A stretch of DNA of 64,000 bases from Candidatus Edwardsbacteria bacterium RifOxyA12_full_54_48 (GTDB taxonomy: Bacteria; Edwardsbacteria; AC1; EtOH8). The notes beneath the pieces are model-generated. The model ran no database searches. It worked only from the letters and a program-made list of their open reading frames with translations, and was not told the origin of the DNA. The stretch's first letter is position 1; each line of letters opens with the position of its first letter. Shown here piece by piece: positions 9,085-18,774 of this stretch. The stretch lies in NCBI GenBank assembly GCA_001777915.1, contig MFFN01000007.1:1-64000 (forward strand). Reading direction: 5' to 3'. Both the position numbers and the translations under genes were made by a program.

Positions 9085-10314
9085 ATGAAGGCTGCCGGGT
9101 TCTTGGGTAATTATTTCAAACTGACCGGACGTTTCTCCCGGAATGCCAAGCTGTATCTGCTGGCCACCTTTCTGATATCCGTCGGTTTCTCTTTCTATGG
9201 GGTTCTGTTCAATCTCTATCTGACCGAGGGAGGGCTGCAGGAGGGGATCATCGGCAGCATCCTTTCGCTAAGCGGGTTGGCTCTGGTCATCACCGCCATT
9301 CCGGCCGGTATCCTCTCCGACCGGCTGGGCCGGAAAAAAGCTATGATCATCGGCACCCTGTCCGGGGCCCTGCTGTCGATCTTCCGGGCTCTGACCGTGA
9401 ACGGCCCGGGCCTTCTGTCCCTGAGTTTTTTGGGAGGGGTCGCCTCGACGCTCTATGTTCTGTCCGCCGCTCCCTTTATGATGGAGAGCAGCCGCCCGGA
9501 GGAGCGGACCCATCTCTTCTCGGCCTCGTTTGCGGTAATGCTGGCGGCCGGGATTGCCGGCAACCTTTTGGCCGGAGGGCTTCCCGGCTGGGTTAGGAAT
9601 GTTTTTGGCGGCAGTACTTTCACGGCTTATCGTTTTTCTCTGCTATTGGGCTCCGGCATATTCCTTACCGCCCTGTGGCCGCTATTTAAAATATCCCAGA
9701 CCCCAATAATCAACGATAAATCTGGTCTGATCAGCCTTAAGCGCCTGGGGCAAGGGTTCAGGGCCGCCGGCGGGTTCGTCTGGTGCAACTTCTGGATCGG
9801 GCTGGGGGCGGGGCTGGTGATACCGTTCTTCAACCTGTATTTTGCCAAAAGATTCGGAGCCTCCAGCAGCCAGATCGGCCTGTATTTTTCGGTGTCCCAG
9901 ATATTCACCCTGGCGGCGGTGCTGGTGGGTCCGGCCCTGGCCAAGCGTTTCGGCAAGGTAAGGACCGTGGTTGTCATGGAGCTGCTATCACTGCCGTTCC
10001 TGATAAGCCTGGGGGCGGAAAAAATTCTTTACATTGCGGTGCTGTCCTTCTGGATGAGGGCCAGCCTGATGCAGATGTCCTCGCCCATCTCCTCGGCTTT
10101 TATGATGGAGATAGTCCCGGATGATGCCAGGGCTACGGTCAACAGCATAGCTACCATGGCCTGGAACCTGTCCTGGACCTTCTCCACCGCTTTCTCGGGA
10201 TGGGCCATGCAGCGCTATGGCTACGCCATGCCATATTATCTTACGGCCGGCTGTTATGCGGTCTCGGCGGTATCTTTCTACCTGCTGTACAATAAAAAAG
10301 AGCCGGGAAGATAG
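9085..10314 (+). CDS. Major facilitator superfamily transporter
   Basis: Inner-membrane secondary transporter of 409 residues with about 12 hydrophobic segments. The MFS signature between TM2 and TM3 is seen as GILSDRLGRKKA (about residues 75-86), and a weaker copy in the second half is GPALAKRFGKVR. The substrate cannot be read from the sequence. It lies 42 bp after hflX and 30 bp before the DUF2520 gene, so the three may be one operon. Confidence 0.85.
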   Translation: MKAAGFLGNYFKLTGRFSRNAKLYLLATFLISVGFSFYGVLFNLYLTEGGLQEGIIGSILSLSGLALVITAIPAGILSDRLGRKKAMIIGTLSGALLSIFRALTVNGPGLLSLSFLGGVASTLYVLSAAPFMMESSRPEERTHLFSASFAVMLAAGIAGNLLAGGLPGWVRNVFGGSTFTAYRFSLLLGSGIFLTALWPLFKISQTPIINDKSGLISLKRLGQGFRAAGGFVWCNFWIGLGAGLVIPFFNLYFAKRFGASSSQIGLYFSVSQIFTLAAVLVGPALAKRFGKVRTVVVMELLSLPFLISLGAEKILYIAVLSFWMRASLMQMSSPISSAFMMEIVPDDARATVNSIATMAWNLSWTFSTAFSGWAMQRYGYAMPYYLTAGCYAVSAVSFYLLYNKKEPGR

Positions 10315-10344
10315 CGCCTTGATAAAATGATACGGAAAGGGATC

Positions 10345-11214
10345 ATGGATAAACCAAGCCTAGCAATAATCGGAGTCGGCAAGCTGGGAAGCACTCTGGC
10401 ATTGGCCCTGTGGCAAAAGGGTTATCGCCTAAGCGGCCTGTCCGACATCGATCCGGCCAGGGTGGAGGAAACGGCCCGGGCGGTAAACCCGGCCGTATCA
10501 GACAGCGATCCCTCGGCTGCGACCCGGGGGGCGGAGATCGTGATCCTGGCGGTTCCCGATGACAGCGTAAAGGCCGTCTCCGATCAGCTGGCCTCCCGGC
10601 AGGCCCTGACCAAGGGACAGATACTATGCCACTGTTCGGGCTTTCTGCCGTCATCAGCCCTGGTGGCCAACAAGATGCTGGGGGCCTCCATTGCTTCAAT
10701 GCATCCCCTGGCCAGCTTTCCCAGATGCTTGAGCCCCTGGGATCGTTTCAAGGGCATCTATTTCGGGATCGAGGGAGACGCCCTGGCCTTGGCAGGATTG
10801 AGGCCCTTGATAGAATCGCTGGACTGTTCTCCGGTGGATATACTGCCGTCCCGAAAGAATCTGTATCATCTCTCCAGCGTGATGGCTTCGAACTATCTGG
10901 TGGCCCTGATGTATGCCGCGGGCCAGATGATGGAAACGACGGTGGCCGATAAGGGAAAAACCGAAGCCATGCTCCAGAGCCTGGCCAGGACGGTGATTGA
11001 CAGCCTGGGTGAGAACGGGTTGGAAAATTCACTAAGCGGGCCCATCGAGCGGGGCGATGTCCAAACGGTGACCGGGCATCTGGAGGCCCTGAAAAAAGAT
11101 TTTCCCCAGGGGGCGGAGTTATACAAGGTCCTGGGAAGGTCGCTGCTCCGGATATCAAAACAGCGAAATCCCCAGGGAAGGGAATGGGCCGGCTGGGAGA
11201 AATTGCTGGATTAG
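10345..11214 (+). CDS. Rossmann-like and DUF2520 domain protein
   Basis: About 289 residues. The N-terminal nucleotide-binding fold begins LAIIGVGKLGSTLA (GxGxxG dinucleotide motif). The C-terminal alpha-helical DUF2520 domain (about 150-285) resembles that of 6-phosphogluconate and ketopantoate reductase-type dehydrogenases. It contains the family's conserved HPLASFP stretch near residue 122 and HLSSVMASNYLVAL. A cytoplasmic oxidoreductase is likely, with substrate unknown. ATG 10345 has AAGG upstream; ATG 10327 is possible. Confidence 0.8.
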   Translation: MDKPSLAIIGVGKLGSTLALALWQKGYRLSGLSDIDPARVEETARAVNPAVSDSDPSAATRGAEIVILAVPDDSVKAVSDQLASRQALTKGQILCHCSGFLPSSALVANKMLGASIASMHPLASFPRCLSPWDRFKGIYFGIEGDALALAGLRPLIESLDCSPVDILPSRKNLYHLSSVMASNYLVALMYAAGQMMETTVADKGKTEAMLQSLARTVIDSLGENGLENSLSGPIERGDVQTVTGHLEALKKDFPQGAELYKVLGRSLLRISKQRNPQGREWAGWEKLLD

Positions 11215-11247
11215 CCAAAGATTATTGAATATTTTTAAGATTTTCTC

Positions 11248-11276
11248 TTGACTTTACATATATATCAATTTATAAT
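11248..11276 (+). promoter_or_regulatory. Strong sigma-70 promoter for the PstS-like gene
   Basis: TTGACT (11248-11253), a 17-bp spacer and perfect TATAAT (11271-11276). The predicted transcription start near 11283 lies 14 nt before ATG 11297 and rules out the in-frame TTG at 11276 as a start. Confidence 0.75.
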
Positions 11277-11296
11277 TGACATTCTGGTTAATTAAA

Positions 11297-12238
11297 ATGA
11301 AATATTTTATAAAATCGTGGCCTTACCTCGGTTTGGCCTTGTTGTCGCTATTCGGCTGCGGCCCCCAACAAAGCAAATCCGATGAGACCCAGACCGCCGG
11401 AAGGATAGTGGTCAAGGGGGAGGATCTGGCCATCAGAATGATCAGGCGCGAAGCCCAGTCTTTTATGGCCCTGTACCCCAAATCCAATATCGCGGTTGAT
11501 GAAGGCGGCTCCAAGGCGGCGATTGCAGCTCTCAACGAAGGCCGGGCCAGGATCGCGGTGATGAACCGCCCCATAACCCGCACCGAGGATTCCATAATCA
11601 AAACCAACGGCGGCCTGGCCAAAGAATACAAGATAGCCTACGACGGGCTGGCGGTGATTGTCAATTCCCAAAATAAGATACAGCGGCTGGATTTTGAACA
11701 ATTATCGGGGATATTTTCCGGAAGGATCACCAGCTGGCGCCGGTTGGGCGGCAAGATAGAAAACCTGGTCCCGGTGATCCCCGGACCCAATATGGGCCAT
11801 TACGAATACTTTCAGCAGCTGGTCATGGACGGCGGGGGATATGCCGCCAAAACATATCCCTGCACCACCACCGCCCAGATAGTCGAGCTGGTAAAGAATC
11901 ATTCCAGCGCCATAGGACTGGTCTCCATGAGCGCCCTTTACCGTGATTGGGACGTATGGCCGCCGGTCAAGGAAACCGGAATAAAAGCCCTGGAGATAGC
12001 CCAGGTCAAGGAAAGCGGGTTTTTTTATCCCAATCAGAAAACGGTCCATGAAGGGAACTATCCTTTAAGCCACCCCCTGTATATGTATGTCAATGATGTT
12101 CTGGAGCAGACCTATTCCCAGGGGATGTCCAGCCTGGCCCACGGATTCATCACCTATATTTCTTCGGCCGAGGGGCAGAAGATAGCGGCCCAGCAGGGCT
12201 ATGTGCCGGCCACCATGCCGGTGACCATCAAGAAATGA
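11297..12238 (+). CDS. PstS-like phosphate/substrate-binding lipoprotein
   Basis: Predicted exported lipoprotein of 313 residues. Signal peptide 1-20 ends in the lipobox LFGC, with Cys21 as the lipidation site. The mature part is a periplasmic binding protein of the PBP-like (PstS/SphX) type: GSKAAIAALNEGRARIAVMN, then LSGIFSGRITSWRRLGG, a region conserved in PstS proteins that contacts phosphate. No pstCAB genes are adjacent, so it may serve a distant transporter or act as a sensor or scavenging protein. It has its own near-consensus promoter. The following genes are AT-rich and probably a separate unit. Confidence 0.85.
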   Translation: MKYFIKSWPYLGLALLSLFGCGPQQSKSDETQTAGRIVVKGEDLAIRMIRREAQSFMALYPKSNIAVDEGGSKAAIAALNEGRARIAVMNRPITRTEDSIIKTNGGLAKEYKIAYDGLAVIVNSQNKIQRLDFEQLSGIFSGRITSWRRLGGKIENLVPVIPGPNMGHYEYFQQLVMDGGGYAAKTYPCTTTAQIVELVKNHSSAIGLVSMSALYRDWDVWPPVKETGIKALEIAQVKESGFFYPNQKTVHEGNYPLSHPLYMYVNDVLEQTYSQGMSSLAHGFITYISSAEGQKIAAQQGYVPATMPVTIKK

Positions 12239-12284
12239 TACTATGAAACGGCGGGTATTAAATTAGATACCGGAGGTGGTTAAA

Positions 12285-12959
12285 ATGCACAAGTCTTTTT
12301 TGAAATATATTTACGCAATTCTTTCGTTATTATTATTTGTAGAATATATTCCGGCGCAGAATATTGAAAGGGACGAAACAGCAAATGGCGATGATTTATA
12401 TCAAGATACAATAAATATAAAAAAAATAAATAGCAACCTGAATAGTGAACAATATTATTACCCCCCCATGAAACACTTAATGTTGGAAATGGGAGGTAGT
12501 ACAGTTGTGGGTACCCTGGGCACGATGGCCATTGGTTCAATAATACACCCTACTGAAAATGCGAATACAAATGGAGAGATATCTGATATTTATCAGCCTT
12601 TTGATATCCCCATCATATATTGCACGATTTCTTCAATAACAGTGTATGTGGTTGGCAGATCATTAAAAACCAGAGGTTCTCTTGTTTGGTCCGTCGGTAT
12701 GGCAAACGTAATACCTCTGGGGATAATGTCATACGGTTACATAAGTGGTAAACCAGAAGATTATCGGCCAGCTGTTTATGTTTCAAGTATATTTGCACCC
12801 TTAATGGCAACTGTTGCCTATAATATTACAGCTGTGCAACAAAGCAAGAAGGACTTGAAGCATTCGTGTAATTCTACAATAAACACTTGTATTGCATGGA
12901 AGTCAAATGATATAACAAAGAAAGCTAACCCCTATATAATTATTCAATATAATTTTTAA
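12285..12959 (+). CDS. Hypothetical secreted or membrane protein (AT-rich)
   Basis: About 224 residues, not recognised. A hydrophobic leader of about 25 residues ends IPAQ, like a signal peptide. Later hydrophobic stretches (about 70-90, 110-130, 140-155 and 165-185) suggest a small membrane domain. ATG 12285 is preferred because GGAGGT at 12272-12277 lies 7 bp upstream. Base composition is much richer in A+T than the genes to the left, and codons are mostly A/T-ending. The leader resembles that of the next gene, suggesting the pair arose or travelled together. Confidence 0.6.
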   Translation: MHKSFLKYIYAILSLLLFVEYIPAQNIERDETANGDDLYQDTINIKKINSNLNSEQYYYPPMKHLMLEMGGSTVVGTLGTMAIGSIIHPTENANTNGEISDIYQPFDIPIIYCTISSITVYVVGRSLKTRGSLVWSVGMANVIPLGIMSYGYISGKPEDYRPAVYVSSIFAPLMATVAYNITAVQQSKKDLKHSCNSTINTCIAWKSNDITKKANPYIIIQYNF

Positions 12960-13008
12960 TTAGGATGATAGTTGTGAAAATTAAAAACAAATACAGGGGG
13001 AAGAAAAA

Positions 13009-13368
13009 ATGTGCAAGCCAGTATTAAAATATATGTGCATAGTTCTTTCACTGATATTGTTTGCGGGCTATTTGCCTGCGCAGGTTATTGAAAAAAGTCA
13101 AGTTGATAGTATTGCTGATGCGCAAGCAGGTTCTGTTAAAATTGATGGAATAAAACAAAGCGATAACACTGCTAAAATGGAAGCCGAAAATGATAGTACT
13201 GCCAAGGCAGATACTATTAGCCAAAAAATAAGCGATAAAGAAAAAGAAGAATTGCGCAAGGAAAAGAAAAAGGCTTTGATTGGGTTGGCAATAGTGGGTG
13301 GTATAATAGTGACATTTTTATTTCTCGGATATGTGGCCAGCGAGTTGGGTAGTGATGGACCACGCTAA
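13009..13368 (+). CDS. Small hypothetical membrane-anchored exported protein (AT-rich)
   Basis: 119 residues, not recognised. Signal peptide 1-24 ends LPAQ. A charged linker rich in Lys, Asp, Glu and Ala follows (about 28-85), then one strongly hydrophobic segment (about 90-112), so it is probably anchored in a membrane by its C-terminus. Its leader closely resembles that of the preceding protein. A purine-rich AGGGGGAAG stretch upstream can serve as ribosome-binding site. It lies 50 bp after one AT-rich gene and 27 bp before another, so a three-gene unit is likely. Confidence 0.6.
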   Translation: MCKPVLKYMCIVLSLILFAGYLPAQVIEKSQVDSIADAQAGSVKIDGIKQSDNTAKMEAENDSTAKADTISQKISDKEKEELRKEKKKALIGLAIVGGIIVTFLFLGYVASELGSDGPR

Positions 13369-13395
13369 ACGATCAACTGTAACAAGGTGATAATT

Positions 13396-16300
13396 ATGTT
13401 TCTAAAGCAAATTTTCATAGCCCTGTTGTTAAGTGCATCAATTTGTTCAGCTGCAGATTCAGATGGTAATGGTGTGCCGGATGAAGTTGAACAGGCATTG
13501 GTTGAAAGGTTTAAACCTTGCGTAGTGCTTCCGTATAGCGATAGAGGTGTTGCCCCGGAGCCGGTTGATATAATGCATGTAAATAGTTATATAACCGGTT
13601 ATAATAGCGTTAGGGAATATTATTATAAGGTGCCAAAATTATGGGTTTCGTTTTATGCATTAGCTGGTGGGGACTATTGTGGCACCCGTCCTTTATTTCG
13701 GGTCTACCAACAATTATATATTGATTATTTAGCAACTTGGGATATGCCTATAACCTTTGCGACGGGTAAATTCTCGAACGTAACTTCGGAAACATACACT
13801 TATAGCGGCTATATACCCGATAGCGACTATAAAAATCAAAAATATGCCATAAGGCTACATGCCGATTATGGCGGTCCTGATAATGGTGGTGGTTATTATG
13901 ACCAGCCGGGTGGTTGGTATGATGCATATTTAAACGGACGTACTGTTACCAGCGGCACAGCAAGTTTTACATGGGATAAAGGGTCCAACTATCCTGCAAC
14001 AACATACGCACATCTATTTGTAGAAAGTGGTGAAACAACGATCCAATATTACTTTTTTTACCCATTTAACGATGGCTGGAATAATCATGAGGGAGATTGG
14101 GAACATATTAACGTTGTTTTAACTGGCCAAGACCCCGCAACTGCACAAATAAAAAGAATCTATTATTATTTCCATGATCTTTGTACTATTAGCTGGCCAA
14201 CAGGGACAGAACCAAGCGGATACCAGAATTTTTATAATGTACTGGATGGTACACACCCTGTCGTCTTCGTCGGGGGTTCGCTTTCTGCAGCAGGTGGAGC
14301 AGGTGAGGGTAGCCATGGTTCTTATCCGACATTTGGAATTTGGCCCGACATAAAGTATTACCAAGATGAAGCTGTTACCACACATACCGATTATTCTAAA
14401 TATATACATTATAATAGTATTAATGCACAAATAATTAAAGGGCGTGAAGATTATGATTATAATGTAAACCCGGAGATGAGCTGGTTAGGCGCTAACATAC
14501 GATGGGGGCATATATGTGTAGCCTCGCCTGGTGATTGGCAGCAGACGTTTGATGTTGGTCAACGTTCACCGAAAGGACCAGCTTGGCAAGAAACGTGGCG
14601 AAATAATTATGCAGGCTATACTGCTTATTATGGCCCCCCCTACAGTGTGCCTTATTCATGGACCTGGCCAACCGATAACACAGCTCCAACGGTAGCAATA
14701 AATTATCCCAGTTCTGGCAGCTATTTTATAAAAAGTCGCCAATATAGAATCCAATGGTACGCAACAGATAATATTGGCGGGACAAACGGTATAAAAAATT
14801 GCTTTTTGTATTATTCTATTGACGGCGGTTATAACTGGACGGCAATTTCCGGCGCTAATCCGATATTGAATTACAATTGGTTCAACTGGACAGTGCCGGA
14901 TGTTGAATCAAAAAATTGCAAAATTAAAGTAAGTGCTTATGATGCTATGGGCTATAGCGCTGAAACTATTAGCCCGACTTTTACCATAGGTTCAATTTTT
15001 GCTGTGCCGACAATTTCGGGTAGCGTCGTTTCTTCATCTTCAAAAGCCGAGTTGCCGGATGTTCGTCTTGCATCAAATGTTAACAAACCCTATGCCGACC
15101 AAGCTAAATATAAACCAAGGTATTGTGAATTTTTATGGGCAGGCCGTGTTTATAATAGTAGCATTATTGATTGCGGCACATATTATAGTGCAAATATATT
15201 AAATGAAGCAGTATCATTGCCAAGAACATATACGGCAAAATGGGTCTACAATATTTGGGAAGGCGGTGTTGTGGTTGGCATGGTAGAGGGGCCAATCTCG
15301 AGTTCAATTACGGTATACCCACCCAATCCCAACGACCCAGTCGTTGCTGAAACCAACACTTCCGAGGCCACGGCCTATTCCAATGGCAAGAAAATAGTGG
15401 TGGATAATGCCGGCAAAATACATTCTGTTTTTGCTATCAGTGACAGCGTGTATTATTCATCGTCCATAGATGATTGCGAAACTTGGTCAACCCCGACTGC
15501 CGTGGGTATTGGCAAACGCCCGGCCATAGAAATAACGGCCGCGAACATGCCCACTATTTGCTGGAATAACGGCAATCGCCTCTACAGCACAAAAAAGGCA
15601 AGCGGCGCATTTGAAGAACCGCAACTTATTTACACCGGCCCCGAGGGTTCGGAAATATCCTACCTTTCCTACGTTCTGGATCAAAACACCAATAATTCAT
15701 ATCTGGGCTGGGTAGACGAAGGCGCTACCGGTTCTTCGGTGTTGATCGCTACCTATAATCCCTCAACTTCTGCAAATCTATCTCCAACCCCAATTGATCA
15801 GGGCGGCGCCGACGCTTTCAAATCGCCGTCACTGGCCTTGGATAAAGCCGGAAACTTGAAGATTGCCTGGAGCCATTCCGGCAAGGTTTATTATAAAGAC
15901 AACAGCGAATTTTTCGAGATGGGTGATAACGGCATTCACCCCATAGTTGACACTTATGGCGATAAAACCACGGTAGTGTGGCAAGAAGAAATAGCGCCAA
16001 ATATTTATCAAGTAGTTAAAAAGACCAAAGGATTAACGGGGTGGTCGGATAAAGAAATAATATCATACCCCGATTCCTTGAATGCCGACTTCCCGGTTGT
16101 GGCGGCTGCGGGGCAGTATGTATACAGTAAAAATGTAAATGGCAGCGATTATGATTTGATATGGAATGCAGAATATGATAACGGCTGGTCTATTCATACC
16201 CAAAACCTTTCCGGCGCACAGGGTGGCATTTCCCGTTATCCGTCTATAGCTTTTAAACAGGGCTGGCCCAAGTCCAAGTTGTATGTGCTTTGGACCGAGG

Positions 16301-17100
16301 AAATGCCAGCAAAAGGCTCTAAGGCAATTGCCGCGCCATTAGTAAAAGCCTACCCAATGTCTGTTGATCCGGTGCCATGTTTCTATGTAGACTTGGGAAC
16401 CGAAGAAGCGGGCAATTTTACTATCCAGAAAAAAGGCACGTTTTACTATGGATTGCATCCTGGTTTTACTGTAGATTATCACCCATCAATGCTTAAATAT
16501 AATTTCCAAAATCTGGATAAAAACAAACGCTACAGAATTAAAGTTACATATTATCATGAATTTGATAAAGCCATTAAACAAACGCTATCAGTAGACAAAA
16601 CCTTTAATGCAAAATCCAATATTGAGCCCAAAACGGTTGTTACCGAAGAACATTGGATTCCCAATAGTTGTATAAAAGATGGGCAGATAGAGGTAACGAT
16701 AGCCAAAATTATTGGTGAATATGCGGTTTGTTCGGTTATAGCTCTCTATGAATATGACCGGGATTGCGACGGTAAAACCTCCGAAGACATCGCCGAAAGC
16801 ACCAGCAAGACAGTTAATGTATACAGCTATGAGCTGATGCAGAACTACCCCAACCCCAATACCGGCAAAACGGCCATCAAATATCAATTAGCCCAGCCGG
16901 GGAAAGTCAACCTGAAAATCTACAACACCTTGGGGCAAGTGGTAAAAACCTTGGTTTCGCAGGAACAGCAACCAGGATATTATAATGTAGCCTGGGGTGG
17001 TAGAGATAATACCGGCAAAACAACAGCCAATGGTGTGTATTTCTACAGATTAGAAGCTGGCGATTTTAAAGCCACCAAGAAGATGGTAGTGATCAGGTAA
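13396..17100 (+). CDS. Large secreted mosaic protein: Vps62-like domain, Ig-like and beta-propeller regions, C-terminal sorting domain
   Basis: 1234 residues with a signal peptide (about 1-19). The N-terminal third contains HEGDWEHINV and GSHGSYPTFG, resembling the Vps62/NPP1-like fold; this link is moderate. An Ig-like domain follows near 430-540. At about 640-990 there are repeated short beta motifs (DNAGKIHSVF, SPSLALDKAGNLKIAW) like a BNR/sialidase-type propeller. The last 85 residues are a FlgD-like type A sorting domain (NYPNPNTGKTAIKYQL, then KKMVVIR), so export across the outer membrane is expected. The first half is strongly AT-rich and the second half much less so, consistent with fusion of an acquired N-terminal part to a resident C-terminal part. 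ATG 13396 has AAGGTG upstream. Confidence 0.72.
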   Translation: MFLKQIFIALLLSASICSAADSDGNGVPDEVEQALVERFKPCVVLPYSDRGVAPEPVDIMHVNSYITGYNSVREYYYKVPKLWVSFYALAGGDYCGTRPLFRVYQQLYIDYLATWDMPITFATGKFSNVTSETYTYSGYIPDSDYKNQKYAIRLHADYGGPDNGGGYYDQPGGWYDAYLNGRTVTSGTASFTWDKGSNYPATTYAHLFVESGETTIQYYFFYPFNDGWNNHEGDWEHINVVLTGQDPATAQIKRIYYYFHDLCTISWPTGTEPSGYQNFYNVLDGTHPVVFVGGSLSAAGGAGEGSHGSYPTFGIWPDIKYYQDEAVTTHTDYSKYIHYNSINAQIIKGREDYDYNVNPEMSWLGANIRWGHICVASPGDWQQTFDVGQRSPKGPAWQETWRNNYAGYTAYYGPPYSVPYSWTWPTDNTAPTVAINYPSSGSYFIKSRQYRIQWYATDNIGGTNGIKNCFLYYSIDGGYNWTAISGANPILNYNWFNWTVPDVESKNCKIKVSAYDAMGYSAETISPTFTIGSIFAVPTISGSVVSSSSKAELPDVRLASNVNKPYADQAKYKPRYCEFLWAGRVYNSSIIDCGTYYSANILNEAVSLPRTYTAKWVYNIWEGGVVVGMVEGPISSSITVYPPNPNDPVVAETNTSEATAYSNGKKIVVDNAGKIHSVFAISDSVYYSSSIDDCETWSTPTAVGIGKRPAIEITAANMPTICWNNGNRLYSTKKASGAFEEPQLIYTGPEGSEISYLSYVLDQNTNNSYLGWVDEGATGSSVLIATYNPSTSANLSPTPIDQGGADAFKSPSLALDKAGNLKIAWSHSGKVYYKDNSEFFEMGDNGIHPIVDTYGDKTTVVWQEEIAPNIYQVVKKTKGLTGWSDKEIISYPDSLNADFPVVAAAGQYVYSKNVNGSDYDLIWNAEYDNGWSIHTQNLSGAQGGISRYPSIAFKQGWPKSKLYVLWTEEMPAKGSKAIAAPLVKAYPMSVDPVPCFYVDLGTEEAGNFTIQKKGTFYYGLHPGFTVDYHPSMLKYNFQNLDKNKRYRIKVTYYHEFDKAIKQTLSVDKTFNAKSNIEPKTVVTEEHWIPNSCIKDGQIEVTIAKIIGEYAVCSVIALYEYDRDCDGKTSEDIAESTSKTVNVYSYELMQNYPNPNTGKTAIKYQLAQPGKVNLKIYNTLGQVVKTLVSQEQQPGYYNVAWGGRDNTGKTTANGVYFYRLEAGDFKATKKMVVIR

Positions 17101-17149
17101 ATAATTCCCAACAGCCACATTTTTAATTATGTAATGAGGAAATTCTGAT

Positions 17150-18652
17150 ATGAAGTTATTGAAGATCACCGATTTTGTTCTGATAGCTTTGGTGCTGTGC
17201 CTAATCGGCTGCGCCACCACCTCCCAGGCGGGAAAGCCCAAGGCTGAGGATCTCCTGAAGCAGGGAATCACTGCAGACGATCAGGGCGATTTCGACCAGG
17301 CCATCGACCTATACCGTCAGGCCATCCAGCGGAAATTCAAGCTCAAAGAAGCCCACTACCGCCTGGGACAGATCTATGTCGAACGGAAGATGTTCGATGA
17401 GGCCATCGCCGAGTTCAAAACGGCCCGGGATCTGAAATACCCCCAGGCGGTGACCGAGCTGGCCGTTACCTACCATAAGGCCGGGAAGCTGGACGAGGCC
17501 GAGGCCCTGATCAAGGAACTGCTGGTCAAGAAGCCCAATGACGTGGACCTCAAATACCGGCTGGGCAAGGTTTATCTGGACAAGGGGCAGCTGAACGAGG
17601 CCGGGGAGGTCTTCCGCCAGGTGCTGCAGATGGATCCCAACAATGCCAGCGCTCATAACGGTCTGGCCAACCTCTATTTCCGCCAGCGAAACTACAACCA
17701 GGCCATGGCCGAGTATCTGCTGGCCATCAAACTCAACCCCGATTTCACCGACGTCAATCTGGACCTGGGCAGCGCCTACTTTCAGAGCGGCAAATATGCC
17801 GAGGCCTCCAGATATTTTAAAAAATACACCGAGCTGTCGCCCAAGGACGCCGCCGGCCACTATATGCTGGCCAAGGCTTATCAGATGCAGAAGGACACCG
17901 CCCTGATCCAGCCGGCCATCATCGAGGCCCAAAAGGTCACCAAGATGGACCCTGAGAACGACGGAGTCTGGTATCTTCTGGGATCTTTGCAGTATGAGGT
18001 CAAGAATTATATTGAATCGGCCCGGTCCTTCAGTAAATCACTGGAGCTGTCGCCGGGGGATCCCACCCGCTGGTACGAGGCCGCCAGGGTCTATATCCGG
18101 GCCGGCAGCGCTTATTCGGCCAACAAGGATACCGCAAATTCCAAGCTGATGTTCGATGCGGCGATCAACGCCTACCAAAAAAGGATGGAGTTGGACCCCT
18201 CCAAGGTGGAGGACACCTATTACGATATGGGCAATGCTTATTACTATGCCGGATATTATGATGAGGCCATACAGTGGTACCTGAAACGAATCGAAAAGAA
18301 CCCGGCAACTGCTTTTGGCGCTTTGATGAACATGGGCTACAGCTATTCATTGAAGGGTCAGGCCAGCAAGGCTTCCAAGGCCGAGGTCCGGGTCATTTAC
18401 GAAAAGGCCATCAACGCCTTCCTGCAGGCCAGGGCCCTGAAGATGGGAAATAATACCAAACCCGTCAAAGAGGCCATTCCGGCCATGGAAGCCCTGTCCC
18501 AGCATTATCTGTATATTTTCAACAAATTTAACGAGAAGGCCTTTAAAAACAAGGCTTCGGCCGAAGCCAATGCCATTCTAAAGATAGATCCGGCCAATAA
18601 AATCGCCAAGGAGGTTCTGGCCGCCCTTAAACCCAAGGTGGAGGTCTGGTAG
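17150..18652 (+). CDS. TPR-repeat lipoprotein
   Basis: 500 residues. Signal peptide with lipobox LIGC (Cys21), so it is anchored in a membrane on the periplasmic side. From about residue 30 to 430 there are consecutive tetratricopeptide repeats with alternating helices (e.g. EAHYRLGQIYVERKMFDEAI and ASAHNGLANLYFRQRNYNQA). TPR proteins scaffold protein-protein contacts. It lies 122 bp upstream of exbB-exbD-exbD-tonB and probably works with that energised complex, as comparable TPR lipoproteins accompany Tol/Ton systems. Composition is again GC-rich, unlike the preceding island. Confidence 0.85.
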   Translation: MKLLKITDFVLIALVLCLIGCATTSQAGKPKAEDLLKQGITADDQGDFDQAIDLYRQAIQRKFKLKEAHYRLGQIYVERKMFDEAIAEFKTARDLKYPQAVTELAVTYHKAGKLDEAEALIKELLVKKPNDVDLKYRLGKVYLDKGQLNEAGEVFRQVLQMDPNNASAHNGLANLYFRQRNYNQAMAEYLLAIKLNPDFTDVNLDLGSAYFQSGKYAEASRYFKKYTELSPKDAAGHYMLAKAYQMQKDTALIQPAIIEAQKVTKMDPENDGVWYLLGSLQYEVKNYIESARSFSKSLELSPGDPTRWYEAARVYIRAGSAYSANKDTANSKLMFDAAINAYQKRMELDPSKVEDTYYDMGNAYYYAGYYDEAIQWYLKRIEKNPATAFGALMNMGYSYSLKGQASKASKAEVRVIYEKAINAFLQARALKMGNNTKPVKEAIPAMEALSQHYLYIFNKFNEKAFKNKASAEANAILKIDPANKIAKEVLAALKPKVEVW

Positions 18653-18774
18653 ATATAGCGGCCTTAATATTTATTACGGCTTTGAATATTAGGAAACGGG
18701 TAAATTCAATTAACCGGCTCTCAATTTTGAGAAGCCCAATAAAAACCAAAAAGCACAGGAGGTAGTTTAAAACA

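Noticed and set aside
11276-11296. TTG at 11276 as start of the PstS-like gene
   Set aside because: It lies on the last base of the -10 box of a near-consensus promoter, upstream of the expected transcription start.
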